A stretch of 64,000 bases of DNA from NCBI GenBank assembly GCA_022385805.1, contig MU277678.1:479413-543412 (forward strand), in the 5' to 3' direction. A program made the position numbers and the translations under genes. Of this stretch, positions 29,905-41,456 are shown piece by piece. Below the pieces are notes generated by a model. The model ran no database searches and was not told the DNA's origin. It saw nothing but the letters and a program-made list of their open reading frames with translations. Numbering within the stretch: the first letter of the stretch is position 1; the number at the start of each line of letters is the position of its first letter. Origin of the DNA: Pilatotrama ljubarskyi (Eukaryota > Basidiomycota > Agaricomycetes > Polyporales > Polyporaceae).

Positions 29905-30499
29905 GGCGGACGACGCGTAGAGGAGCGACGGGCGTGGAGGAGGAGGGAGAGAGAGAGACGTGCGTGTGACTGTGACAGGACGCGACGCGTCGTGGTCACT
30001 GCTCCCAGCTAAGCGCCCGCAGACTGGTTGGGCGCCTGTCGAGTTGCTCAGCTGACGGCGATCGTCTGGCTTCTCTGCGACCCTCCCTGGGCCCTGAGCT
30101 GCCTCACCTCCATAAAACACACGCTGGCTGGCTGTACATACTACTCTCACTGGTTCCCCTGGGCTTGATCTCTGTGCTCACATTTACGACGTTCTTGTAT
30201 ACGAACTTGGCACATCGCTCCTAACTCGCTCATCTCTCGCCTGGACGGACCTGCACTTCGTATCGGACGCGTTTCTCGTGGCCGAACATTTTGCAACAGG
30301 AGAGCAGGCCCAGAGCTACTGCATTAAGTGCGTGAAGTATGCTACGGCGTATCGCGAGCGCGTGCGTGTATGTCTGACTGGTCACAGCAGCTACAATCCT
30401 ATTGTTCTCAGGACAATTTGTAAGGGAACGCCGAATCGTAAGTCGCGACCGTCCCACTACTTTCATTCGAACGTATTCTGATAAGTGCTGCTCAGCAGG
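29905..30499. other. Divergent promoter between MCM7 and DNMT1 genes
   Basis: 595 bp, the longest of the nine divergent gaps. Apart from the ACGCGT boxes near MCM7, I see no coding stretch. The DNMT1 5' UTR may contain an intron, since several splice-like signals occur at 30430-30490, but this is unproven. Confidence 0.4.
29913..29990. promoter_or_regulatory. Two ACGCGT (MCB) boxes in the MCM7/DNMT1 promoter
   Basis: ACGCGT at 29913-29918 and 29985-29990, about 9 and 81 bp upstream of the MCM7 start. MCM genes are classical MBF targets in yeasts. A third copy at 29831-29836 lies in the first MCM7 intron. An effect on the divergent DNMT1 gene, some 500 bp away, is speculative. Confidence 0.45.
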
Positions 30500-33400
30500 A
30501 TGAAGCGGACTGTCGATAATCCGCGCACCGCGTCCCCGGCCAAGAAGCCAAGGACCGAGCAAGGTCAGTCAGTGGGCCCGCTTCTGGCCGGTCCGTGCAT
30601 TGCTGATCTCGCTTTGCAAGATGTGCAAGAAAAATGGCGAAGACCTAAGGCGACAGTATGGGTAGAAATTCCGAGCAGGGCAGCACGGTACGTCTATCAG
30701 AATCGCGGCCGGATGAAGCGCATTACTAATGTCGCAACAGGCCGCGTGGTAAGAGTGCTGTGTGGTTTCGACGGTAGTCGCGATAGTGAGCTTTAGGAGC
30801 AGATGTGGACGTGAACAGGTACTCACCCGTCGGAGACGAAGTTACGGAGAGCGCGGAGGTGCGCGTGACGGGCGAGACCGCGCCAGAAGAAGACGAGGAG
30901 GACGACGAGGTGCCCGTCCGTACGCTGGACGACTTCGCTGTGTTCGACCCCGAGACGCGCGAGTTTGTCACCTTTGAACGGCTTCTCGTGTCGAACGACA
31001 TGTCAGATTCAAGATGGGTCGCGGCGGGGACTGTTGGCGCATTTACTGAAGATTCTAGCGACGACTCCGATTCAGACGACGATAGCGACGATGAAGGGGA
31101 CGACGCTAACGACAACGTTGACGGCGCGGAGGTCGCTGACGGGGCTCAGCGACTCCTGCTGTCGACAGTACTCGAGTGTGACGCCCACTGGGTCTCGAAA
31201 CATGGCAGGACTTTCAGCATTGACTCGTAAGACTGTTTTTCTGTCTCTTCCCGGATCGTCTACTCATGTCTGCTGCAGGAGGATATATTTGCGAACCAAA
31301 TACGCGTGGTACATCCTACTCCGTCCATCCCCCTCATACCGGCGCTTTTACACCGCAGCCTGGAACCAACACCGTATAGTGCAAGGCCTCCTCTCGACTC
31401 TTACGCAGGACAGCCGGTCATCTCTCTCAGACGTATTGAAAGCAATCAATACTGCACCTGACGAGGGACATCCCACGCGACCGGCCTTCGACGCTCTCGC
31501 CGAACCTGTTTTCGACGAAGACCTGACTTCCGACGATTTGGTAAGTCGCGCAGTGTCTGCTTTCGGTCCTTCAATCTCTAACTGACACATCCATAGGTAT
31601 CATACCTCATCCACGTTCTGGACCGGCTGCAATACGACCACTCCTCGCTCTACCACAAGCTCGTCCACTCGAAGCTCATGCAGAGCCTCTATCCCACCGC
31701 CTGCGCCCGGAAGCCACCGACGTCGCCTCATCGTAAGCCTCTGAAGGTGTCGCGCGACATCGAGAAGGAGGTCCTGAAGCACCGGAACCCGACGTGCGTG
31801 ACCCCGCGCGTCAGCGCGGTCGCCCAGAAGCTCTTCGCGCAGGCGTTGCGCGTCGCGGACTTGTCGGAAGAGCCCGCCGACGAGACGCCGTCCGCGAACA
31901 AGGCGAGGCGCGTGCACGCCGTCGACCCGACGTCCATGGAGTGGGTGGAGGAGTCGATGATCAGGCCGGGCCATTACGGGAGCGTGCTCATCGATGGCGT
32001 CACTTATTCGGTAGGCGTCTTCGTCTGTGAAGGAGAGCGCGTCCCATACTTAACAGAGACTACGATGACAGGCCGGCGACGTTGTGATCGTCGAGCCGGG
32101 GCACGACCAACATAGTACCCGCGCTAAGAATGCGCGGTCGCAGCAGGCCCACTGTCGCGAGAACGCGCTCGCCGACACGAAGTGGTATGTGCCCCCGATA
32201 TCCGATGATATCTTGCGGCTTCTCACTATCTAGCAGGTTCTGCAAGATCGCGTACATGTTCGAAAAGCGCGACTCCTCCGGCCGGCGGAGGAAATACTTC
32301 CACGCGCGCTGGTTGCAGCATGGGTCTCAGACCCTGCTGCAGGAGGCGGCTCATCCTCGCATGCTCATGTGGCTCAATGAGTGCGAAGATCAGCCCATCG
32401 AGTGTATATACTCACTTTGCAACCTTGAAGAGTGGCCCGTCGGCGCACCGTCCCCTTCCGAAGATCCTACTGGCGACATGAACAGGTTCCACGTCGGGTG
32501 AGTATCCTGTAGTGATACAGTGGATATGACGAAGCTAAGTGCTCCCCATCTGTCAGGCTCACTTGGGACAGCGAGCACTGTTCGTTCGCTGAGACACCTG
32601 CTGAGGAGGTCGAGCGGGCGCTCGCCAAGTGCGAGCCCGGGAAGGAATGCGTCTCGTGCGGGCTTGCCTTTCTGCGAGACGAAAGCGAGTCTTGGAGCAC
32701 CTTGCCCGACGGCAATGGGGTTTCGCGCAGCGGCGTGGATTACCACGTCCATGACTTCGTCTACTTGCACACCCCGGGCTTGGTGGTCGGCCTTCTCAGC
32801 GTCGCGCAAATCATCGAGTTCATCGTCGACGATATGAAAGGCATCACTCACGTCAAGGTCAGGCACTACGGCCGCTATGATAGTGTGCTGGCGAAACATC
32901 GCGACCATGACGGCCCCACTCATTGGGATAATGTGCGTGCACCTTCGACCTAGTGGGATGCAAACTGACCATACCTTGCAGCGGAGGCTATTTCAGTCTG
33001 AAGTTTACACGAGTGTCAAGCCAGCGTGCATATCTGGGAAGGCCTACGTCGCATGTCCCCCATCTGCGCGGGAAGTCGAGGACTTCGTCAAGCAGGACAA
33101 CCATTTCTACTGTGATCTCCAGGCAGAGTCTCTCAGTGTACAGTCTCTGGACGACCTGGAGAGACTCTCAGGGGGTATCAGCCAGTGTGACCTCTGTTGC
33201 ACTGCTGTAATGGAAGCAGCCCTTGAGAGTGATCGCCTTGTATGGACTCATGGTCGCCTGAGGGGTCTTGAGTTGTTTGCCGGTGAGTGACTTGTGAAGA
33301 GGTATCCTACGTGTACTGTGCCTAATTGTGAGTTAGGTGCTGGTGGCCTCTCAACAGGTCTGGAGATGTCTGGCTGCGTCCATACACAGTGGGCAGTTGA

Positions 33401-35480
33401 GTTCTCGCCAAGTGCGGCGAGGACATACAAGTGGGACTACCATTCTCCTCTCTCAGATATTCTTCTCATGGTTATCTTGTGGCAGGGCCAATCACCCAGG
33501 CACCATTGTGTACAACCAGTGCACAAATAAGCTCCTCGAGCATGCCATCCAAAGGGCAAAGGGCTACCCTCCAAGGCCGCTGAAGTCACTTGATGACGGT
33601 GAAGGCGAACTTCCTCCTATGCCTGAACCTGGTGATGTCGACTTCATCTATGGTGGTAAGTGCTATCAGTGCATTGTCTGCCTGACTCCATGCTGAAAAT
33701 ACTGGCAATTCAGGTCCTCCTTGTCAGAGCTTTTCTCTGATGAATCACTGTCGAGTGAGTTATCACTTCCCAACTCAGTATCATGCTTTTTACAAGCCAT
33801 CACATATAGAAAGCAGATGACATCAGGTATAGCCCATGCTTCTTATGACCATGTTGATTTACTCAGCATGCTTACAGGAGTACACTTGTCTGCAACATGA
33901 TCTCATATGTTGAGTTTTACAGACCCATGTACTTTCTGCTTGAGAATGTGGTCGGAATGCTGTCCTACCGTGTTGGAGGCCAACAGCATGGAAACCGGGT
34001 AGTAGGAGGCATTAGCATGGGTGTGGTGAAGTTTATACTGGCCTCACTCACCATCCTTGGGTGAGTGATTCTGTTGATTGGTGATGGGAGAAGTCAGGAC
34101 ACCAGCAGATGCATTCAGCTATCAAGTCCATTTTCGGGTACTACAAGCTGGTCAACATGGTGCACCGCAAGGGAGAAGACGTGTCATCTTTTTGGGTGCT
34201 CGTCGGGGAGTCCCTCTTCCTGATTTTCCTCTTCCCCAGTACGCCTTCAAATCCCTTGTTCACAATGTGCACCTGTCCACTGGTGAAACCTTGTACCCAA
34301 TGACCTACATGGGAGCTGATCAAGATGGGCATCAATGTGCTCCACTGCCTGCTGTCACAGTTATGGAGGCCATCAGTGACTTGGTATGTTTGTTTTGCTA
34401 TTTCAGTGCCTGCTCGCTCAACTGTTCTTTGTCACCCAGCCTAGGTTTGACTGGTGAGTTTGGAGTATATCAGCCTGTCCAGATACTCAAATTTCGCCGT
34501 AGGATTGACCCCCATATCAAGAAACGAGCTACAAAACAAGATCTTGAAGAGATCGGGAGTCGCCTTGCAGAAGGCATATCTCGCTTCAGTGCCTGCAAGC
34601 CTTCTTCACATGCTCCTCCACCTGGCTATCATCATGCAGTTCTCTATGCCCAGCCTCCCCTGAGCCGCTATCAGAGCTGGGTCAGAGCAGGCAATGGGAG
34701 CACTGTTCTTTATCACTACACCAGTTGGTGTGCTCCAGGTGTTGTTGAGAGGTGAGCTTCCTTGCCTGGGTCATTGCTGCAGATTATATGGCTAAGTCAT
34801 GGATGTATAGGGTGGTCAATGTTCCCATCAAACCTGATGCTGGACATCAAGGTATCTTTTGCATATGTGGACAACGTAAATCAGACTTGACATCTTCTGG
34901 CCAGATCTTCCTTTGCAGCTCAGGGTGCCGCATCTTTATGATGCAGTTACAGGGCAGCCAAAGAAGGCCTACAACAGTATGTGGAAATCCACTTGAGCTT
35001 ATTGCCTGTCTCAACCATGCCATAGCTGTGTATGGCAGAATCAATGGCTCTGGGCAGTTTGTCACTGCCATGACAACACTTGCACCCAATGCTAAGGGTG
35101 GCAGGGTTTTGCATCCTGATGTGAGTGAACTGCAGGTGTATATGGGACATTACTCTGACAGAGCTTACAGCAAAAGAGAATTCTTACAATCAGGGAATGC
35201 GCAAGAGCACAGGGTTTTCCTGATTCATACAAATTTCTCTCTGTGAACAAAAAGACCAATGATATTGTTGCAGATGTAAGTCTCATCCTCTGGTTAGCAA
35301 GGGATGCAAATTCATTCCCTGACACATTGGCAGCAAATGAGGCAGATAGGGAATGCAGTACCAGTGCCACTTGGACTGGCATTGGGAAAGGAGGTTGGGA
35401 AGGCCCTGTGTAGGTTGTGGAGGCATCAGGAAGAACAAGGACTCAGAGAGAGGGCCAGGAGCCCAGAGATACCACAGTAG
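30500..35480 (+). CDS. DNMT1: DNMT1-type DNA (cytosine-5) methyltransferase
   Basis: Nuclear cytosine methyltransferase with the DNMT1 domain order. A short basic N-terminus (KRTVDNPRTASPAKKPR) splices to an acidic replication-foci-targeting domain (about 30800-31500, including YAWYILLRPSPSYRRFYTAAW). Two BAH domains follow (31930-32450 and 32730-33130). The catalytic domain starts after 33230 with motif I LFAGAGGLSTGLE split by an intron, motif IV with the catalytic cysteine PPCQSFSLMNHCR, motif VI LLENVVGML, motif VIII LQAGQHGAPQGRRRVIF, a QGFPDSYKF block, and motif X QIGNAVPVPLGLALGKEV. The stop TAG is at 35478-35480. At least 15 introns. All core motifs are intact, so it is probably active. 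No CXXC zinc finger was seen. The catalytic half has far fewer CpGs than the rest of the window. Confidence 0.92.
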
Positions 35481-35590
35481 TACACAGACAGATACTTGAA
35501 GAATTACACACATACCAGCTAGACTCAGCATAGACATTCCAGACTTCCAAATCATGTGTTGGTATGCTTCTACTTATGCAACATTAATAC
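33661..35590. other. CpG-depleted tract inside the DNMT1 gene
   Basis: By hand I count 21 CpG in 33661-35580 (1920 bp), and only 3 in 34741-35580 (840 bp). For contrast, 31681-31800 in the same gene has 15 in 120 bp. TG and CA dinucleotides are abundant in the depleted tract. CpGs return abruptly at about 35655, in the neighbouring gene. Confidence 0.85.
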
Positions 35591-35609
35591 ATGTATCACA
35601 TCAGGACCC

Positions 35610-36280
35610 TTATGTTGAGTGAGTGGAGTGCCTGCCATCCCTTGCAAGGATTTCCTCGACACGCTTCACCTTACCCTCATTTCCCGTCCCCGGTGCGATT
35701 TCACGGTCTACACGGGTACCAATGCGGATGTCCGTGGCAATGCGGGGTGCACCCTTTGCATGTACTGCCGCATGGCAGGCATGGATGGCTTGCATGACTT
35801 CTGTCCATGGTCCTTCTGTCGAAGATCTGTGAGATATACCGAGAAACAGAGATGTGAGGCGACACACCGAGGTTGGTGCCGTATCCGCTGTCGGCGCATC
35901 GTGATAGGCCATTCAACTGCGAAGCCGCAGTAGTATACCAGTAGACACTCACTGCATCTGTAGCGAGCGGTCGGTGAGAGGGGTCGCACTCGATCAGCAC
36001 GCAATCTGTTCTTACTTTGAACTTCAGACCAGTCTTCTCGAGGACGCGCACACATTCCGCGACATATTCGGCGACCTGAAACGGCGCGCTTACTTGAGCA
36101 TACACTCCAGCCCGCATCGTCCTTTCATCCTTACAGATGGTTCAGCGGTGCCCATCGGGACAAGGCAGAAGTCTGTCCGTACGAAGTCAACGCTGGGTGA
36201 TACGGTAAGCGAAACACATTGCCCGCGCGCGTACCTGCGACAGCATACAAATCTCCAGACGAGGCCGTCCCCTGTGACAT
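35610..36280 (-). CDS. ECM15: Ecm15/MTH1187-like thiamine-binding protein
   Basis: Small protein of the MTH1187/YkoF family (UPF0045), whose members bind thiamine-like ligands; the physiological role is not settled. Six exons are needed: 36235-36280, 36135-36172, 36016-36075, a 5-nt exon 35953-35957, a 20-nt exon 35868-35887 and 35610-35815. They sum to 375 nt, giving 124 residues. The product reads DFCLVPMGTAEPS, VAEYVAECVRVLEKTGLKFK, MHGYGTNLEGPWTEVMQAIH, and APRIATDIRIGTRVDR, which are the successive family blocks with nothing missing. The length slightly exceeds the usual ~100 residues because of the tail ending HSTHST. It is divergent from the ARMC8 gene by 321 bp, and converges on DNMT1 with about 130 bp between stops. 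Confidence 0.85.
35953..35957 (-). other. 5-nt micro-exon (ATGCA) of the Ecm15-like gene
   Basis: In the sense direction it is preceded by CGCTACAG and followed by GTGAGTGTC. It supplies Met and two bases of His in the invariant MHGYGTNLE block, joining FK (exon 3, phase 0) to the 20-nt exon starting CGGATACGG. Flanking introns are 58 nt (35958-36015) and 65 nt (35888-35952). Confidence 0.75.
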
Positions 36281-36601
36281 ATTGAGGTAGGTTTGCGAGA
36301 TGTGCGCGAGAACAGAATTCAGTACAGACGGAGTGGTCAAGGACAGACAGAGAGGAAGCTGCCGAGGCTCGACGCGGTGGATGAAGCGGGGGAATCGACG
36401 CGGCCCGCGGTCCGACTTTGCTCAGCCTCCCTCTCACACGTACCACCACGAGCCACCGCCGCAGGCTCATACGCACTCTCCTCATCTCGTCCGGGGCCAG
36501 TCGCATTCGCATTCATTTGCATTCTTCTGGGACCGCACACCTGGGACCGCGACAGGATATGCTAGCGTCAAACGCCTCATTCGGTCACCGAAATTGCTGA
36601 T

Positions 36602-39428
36602 ATGACTGTCTCGATCGTGAGCGTGCCTGCGTTGAAGGCAATCAAGAACTCCGTCATCGGGAACCGTACGGCCAAGGCGACACTGGCCAGAGACGAGGCG
36701 TATGTAGCAAGGTGCGTTAAGCGTCCCCTTCTGGTGCCATTGCGGTTGACGCTGATTGTCCGCAAGGCTAATAGAATGTGTCAACGACCCACCATCTACC
36801 GCAAGCGACTCGAACAGCGCGGACACCGAACTTCGCGTAGAGGCTGCGCATATCATTGCCTCCTTGTCTTACGGTATGCATAAGTAGGGTAGCAGGTGAC
36901 CCATCCACCTACTCACTTGTTGCCTCGCACAGGCTCCCCGGAAGCCTTGCGAACGCTGCTCCGACTGGATGCCCTCAGAGCACTTCTATACGCAATTTCT
37001 ACATTCCAGCCATCTGACAAGTCCACTCTGAGATCAGCGGTCACTCGTGCCCTCCGAGCTCTTGCAGCCGCGATTGCGGATGCGGTTGGTCCCTCCCAGT
37101 GGGGACTCTCCGTGGGCGTCCCGGACGTTCGCTCCGAGGCCAAGGTCGCGCTTGACTATCTCTTTCAGGTACGTCTCGCTCGCTCAGACAGCGAGGATGA
37201 TATAGGACCTAACTCACGTGGCTACCTTAGCCCGAGGTCTTGGACGTGTATGTCCCTCTATTGCTCGACCCGTCTCCGCACGTGAACACCGCGGTTGCCC
37301 AGCTACTGGGTGTCGCTGTGCGCAACCCGGAGCACCGTGCAAGGGTGCATGAATGGTGCCCTGCTGCAGAGCGTACTAGAGAAGCTAAGGGCAAGCGTGG
37401 TTGGGAAAGGCGCGACCATACAACATCCCCTAGCCGACAAGGTGGATGGGTCGCACGGACCCTGACGAATCTCTTGCAACGCAGGGACGTGAAGGTTGTA
37501 CGCGCTTTATCACATACTCGGCTGATCGACGCTGACGTGGGCTTGGGTAGCTTCAGGAGGCTGCACTATCAGCTCTGGCATGTCTCGTCAAGGATAATGA
37601 CGTTCTCGCTAGGCATCTCACGAAGGCCCCCCTTGGAACGGAGTGTCAGTATCACTTCTTGATCAGAATAGCTCAAACTCAGCCCCTTCACAGCCGTCCT
37701 GTCGATTGCTCTCACGTTGGCAAAGTCTAGGAACACAGACCTCCAGCTAGCTGCATGCCTCTGGTAGGTTGATAACCGCTGTGTCCGCTACCCGACTCAC
37801 TCGCAATTGTATACCTAGCGCCACTAACATCTTACGGGCTTGTGTCCACATGCATGACTATTCTGCGTTTGCCAATGAACAAGCCACTCCAATCACTATC
37901 ATGCACGTCCTCAATCGGATTATTGGCTCGGAGAACGCGAGCAATCACACGCGGACGAGAGCGTGTTTTATCCTCTGTATGTTCATTGGTCCCCTCTACC
38001 ACTATAAACTCAAACGTCTCGTCATAGACCACCTGGTCTCGGACAACCTGGCGTTCTGTCAACTCGCGTTCGAGCGCAACGCCCTTGCTCAGGTCGCGAG
38101 CCTCATCAACTCCATCACGCCAACGGAGAAGTCCTCTGAGTTCGAAGAAGACGAGCCAGAGAGCGTGTCGAGGTTACGAGAGGTCGGTCCTTGTCGACCA
38201 TGACGGGTCGACCCTTTGTTGACTGAGAATTAGGCTGCCCTGACTGCCGTTGCGGCAATCGCGCTGTTCGACACGGACATTCGCACGGCGGTGACCGACG
38301 ACCTGCGTCTCATCCCAGCCATTCAAGCTAGCCTGTCCAACCACCACGTCGGCGTTCGGTATGCGGCATGTCAGTGCGCGCGTGCACTCAGCCGAGCGGT
38401 CTCTGCCTTACGGACAAATATCGTCGACACTGGGCTTGGCCTAGCTGTCTTCCAGCTCTTCATGAAGCAAGATGAGGACCGCCAGGTGTTGCACGCAGCG
38501 AGCGCCGTGATCTGCAATATCCTGACGAACTTCTCGCCTCTACGAACAGTGAGTACGGCTCATGGGATACTTGTTACTTCGCTGACCTGTTTGAGTAGGC
38601 GCTGCTTGAGCAGGGTGCAATCCCCCGGCTTGTTCAATTGCTTCACTCCGATGACACGGAACTCAAGCTCAACGCACTGTGGGCGTTCAAGAACCTGCTC
38701 TACAAGGCCGACCCAGAGCTCAAGCGCGAAGTCATGAGCGCTATCGGCTGGTCCGAAATCAACGCGTGAGTAAAGGCCAGCGGTAGCTCTAGTTTGAGAC
38801 TGATCCCTCGTAGGCTTTTGCTGGATCCTGATACGCGACTGCAAGAGCAGGTGTTCCATATCTTGAGGCACGTCGCAGACGGCGTAGAAGATGTAGAATT
38901 CTTATTCTCGCAGATGGGTGGTAGCGAGGGGCTGCTCGGTAGCCTCTCAGAGGCCATGGAGTCGGAGAACGAGGATGTCGTCTTGCAGGCCAGTCGTTTT
39001 CACGGGTATCTTCTGGTGACATGCACTCACCTCTGACATAGGCTGTGTTCGTTCTGGCGAACGTCGCGAACAGCCCCGCACACCAGAAGAGCATACTAGC
39101 TCATCCGAGGATCCTGGGTCGTCTTCGGGACTGTCTTGTCGATGCCAAGGTCGAGATCCGTCGACCTGCCGTGTCGTGCGTGCTGGAGCTTGCCCGCCAG
39201 AATCCTCGCAGTTACCGGGAACTCCATGAGACTGGCATCGACGCTACATTGCGCCACATGTTGGAACACACCACGCACGTCAGTTCAAGCCCAACTCTGC
39301 GGTTCGCAGCAGGTCGGCAGATGGGTGCTGAGGATGACTTGGAGGTGCAGGACAAGGCGCGGCAGGCGCTGCATTGGCTGGAGCAGGCCCAGCTGAATCG
39401 CGACGCGCTGGTGGATATGGATTTGTGA
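36602..39428 (+). CDS. GID5: Armadillo-repeat protein ARMC8/Gid5 (Vid28)
   Basis: Scaffold subunit of the GID/CTLH ubiquitin ligase, which in yeast degrades gluconeogenic enzymes. The start at 36602 gives TVSIVSVPALKAIKNSVIGN, typical of ARMC8 N-termini. Successive exons encode helical armadillo repeats: AAHIIASLSYGSPEALRTLL, DVYVPLLLDPSPHVNTAVAQ, AALTAVAAIALFDTDIRTAV, HVGVRYAACQCARALSRAVS, AIPRLVQLLHSDDTELKLNA and AVFVLANVANSPAHQKSIL. The repeat containing KLNALWAFKNLLYKADPELK is characteristic of ARMC8. It ends QLNRDALVDMDL with TGA at 39426-39428. About ten introns. A basic, low-complexity segment (around 37365-37440) is unusual and might contain an unrecognised intron. Confidence 0.82.
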
Positions 39429-39744
39429 TATTTGGGACCTCTGCGCGTTCTCAGGATATGTATCGCTATCTCAGCTGTTGTGTTATCGCTATAGTATTGG
39501 TATGTTGCGGAGGATTTGGGCCTGAAACGCGTCGTTGGAGGCCGTGCGATGGATGCAGCGCGCGGCTGGCGCGCCGATGGGGACGGACGCGTCGAGAGTG
39601 GTGTGACTTTGGGGCGTGACCGATTTCTCCCGAGGCGCGTTTTGACGACACGTCCCGCCATTTTGCCCCCTCACCTTCACCGCCAGCGAGCCGTCCGCCC
39701 CATCCGCCCCTTCCCCCCTTCTCTCTCTAATCCCTTCGACGACC
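39429..39744. promoter_or_regulatory. Tandem gap holding the PDA1 promoter
   Basis: 316 bp. The last 60 bp before the PDA1 start are pyrimidine-rich (cttcccccctt and ctctctctaa), as in many highly expressed fungal genes. ACGCGT occurs twice here (near 39529 and 39589), so that hexamer alone is weak evidence of cell-cycle control. Confidence 0.4.
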
Positions 39745-41241
39745 ATGGCCTCTCTCGCTCGGATACGTTCCGCCGTGCCCCGCAGGATGGTATGCTCGGT
39801 TTTCGGAATTGACAGTCCGGAGCACGGGACACTCACGCAGTCACGACAGCACCTCGCGCGGGCGATCCAGACGGCAGCCGATACCACTCAGTTGCAGCGG
39901 GACGCACACCACTCCGAGCCCTTCACCGTCAGGCTCCATGAGGACTCCTTCCGCGGGTACCGGACGGACACCCCCAGCCTCGATGTGGAGGTCACCAAGG
40001 AGAACTTGCTGAAGTGGTACAAGAATATGGTCGTCATCCGTCGCACGGAGCAGGCAGCCGATGCTCTCTACAAGCAAAAACTGATCCGCGGTTTCTGCCA
40101 TCTTGCTATTGGCCAGGTGCGTCGCTCAGAGAAGGGGGCAGCTCTTCGTGATCACTCAGACTTCACCGGGTGTGCAGGAAGCAATCTCCGTCGGTATCGA
40201 CTCTGCGACAACCTTCGAGGATAAGATCATCTCTTCCTACCGCACGCATCCTTTCGTCATTCTCCGCGGAGGCACGATCAAGAGCCTCATCGGCGAGCTT
40301 CTCGGCCGCGTGTGCGGTGTCTCGAAGGGCAAGGGTGGCTCCATGCACGTCTTCACCGAGGCCTTCCAGGGAGGCCACGGTATCGTTGGTGCCCAGGTCC
40401 CGCTCGGTGCGGGTCTCGCGTTCGCCCAGAAGTACCTGGGCAAGAAGACGGCGACATTCACCATGTACGGTGATGGCGCCAGCAACCAGGGTCAGGTGTT
40501 CGAGGCGTTCAACATGGTGCGCCAATACCGCTCTGCTTGAACCCCGTCAACCCACCGAATGCTGAACATTGTCTTAGGCCAAGCTCTGGAACCTCCCTTG
40601 CATCTTCGTCTGCGAGAACAACAAGTACGGTATGGGTACTTCGGCGGAGCGCAGCTCCTCGAACACGGAATACTACACTCGCGGCGACAAGATTCCTGGT
40701 ATCCAGGTGAACGGTATGGACATCATCGCTGTTCACCAGGCCTCGAAGTGGGCGAAGGACTGGGTCGTCAACGACAAGGGCCCCCTCCTGGTTGAGTTTG
40801 TCACCTACCGTTACGCTGGTCACTCGTGCGTCATTATCACCGTATCTATGCCCCTGCCCCTGCTGACCAGCACTCTCCGACAGTATGTCCGACCCCGGTA
40901 CGACCTACCGTACCCGTGAGGAGATCCAGCGGATGCGTTCGACGCAAGACCCCATCCGCGGTCTCCAGCGCTACATCTCTGAGTGGGGCTTGGCTTCCGA
41001 GGAGGACCTCAAGGCTATCGACAAGGAGGCGAAGGCCGAGGTTGACGCTGCGGTCGAGGAGGCTAAGGCGTCCCCCTTCCCTGATGAGAAGGAGCTCTGG
41101 ACCGACATCTACTCTGCTGGTACCGAGCCTCCCTTCATGCGCGGTCGTGAGCGTGAGGAGGTATGTTCTCTTGAGAGGTTTGTTGACCGGGGCTGTATGC
41201 TGACCATTTCTCTGTAGGTGTTCCACTACTCGCAGCTCTAA
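39745..41241 (+). CDS. PDA1: Pyruvate dehydrogenase E1 component subunit alpha, mitochondrial
   Basis: Alpha subunit of mitochondrial pyruvate dehydrogenase E1. The basic N-terminus ([15 protein letters not shown]) is a mitochondrial presequence, probably followed by an intron GTATGC..CACGCAG that joins to [10 protein letters not shown]. The enzyme core contains [31 protein letters not shown] in two blocks, [17 protein letters not shown], the thiamine-diphosphate motif [36 protein letters not shown], and the phosphorylation-loop region [20 protein letters not shown]. It ends EVFHYSQL with TAA at 41239-41241. SERSS-type serines near [11 protein letters not shown] and the YAGHSMSDP serine mark the regulatory loops. 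The family length is normal. Together with the E1 beta gene at 5702 this is one of two thiamine-diphosphate ketoacid dehydrogenase subunits in the window. Confidence 0.95.
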
Positions 41242-41456
41242 GGGGTTCCTGGTGTGATGTCGGTTTGTTACTAGCTATAGACTAATACACTACGCTGCTG
41301 GTTGGGCTATTTTGCTATCTACTCGGAGCTCTTGGAAGTCCATATGAAGTCCAGCCTGCAACGATACCTATGGTAGACAAGGCTTTAGCTTTAGTACCCG
41401 CGCGTAGGCTCGGCAGGGTGATATGCATGTTTAGAGTCTCTGGAGGGCAGTGCGTA

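Noticed and set aside
39529..39594. Two ACGCGT boxes upstream of PDA1 as a cell-cycle signal
   Set aside because: PDA1 is not known as an S-phase gene and the hexamer occurs by chance in GC-rich sequence; there is no tight cluster here.
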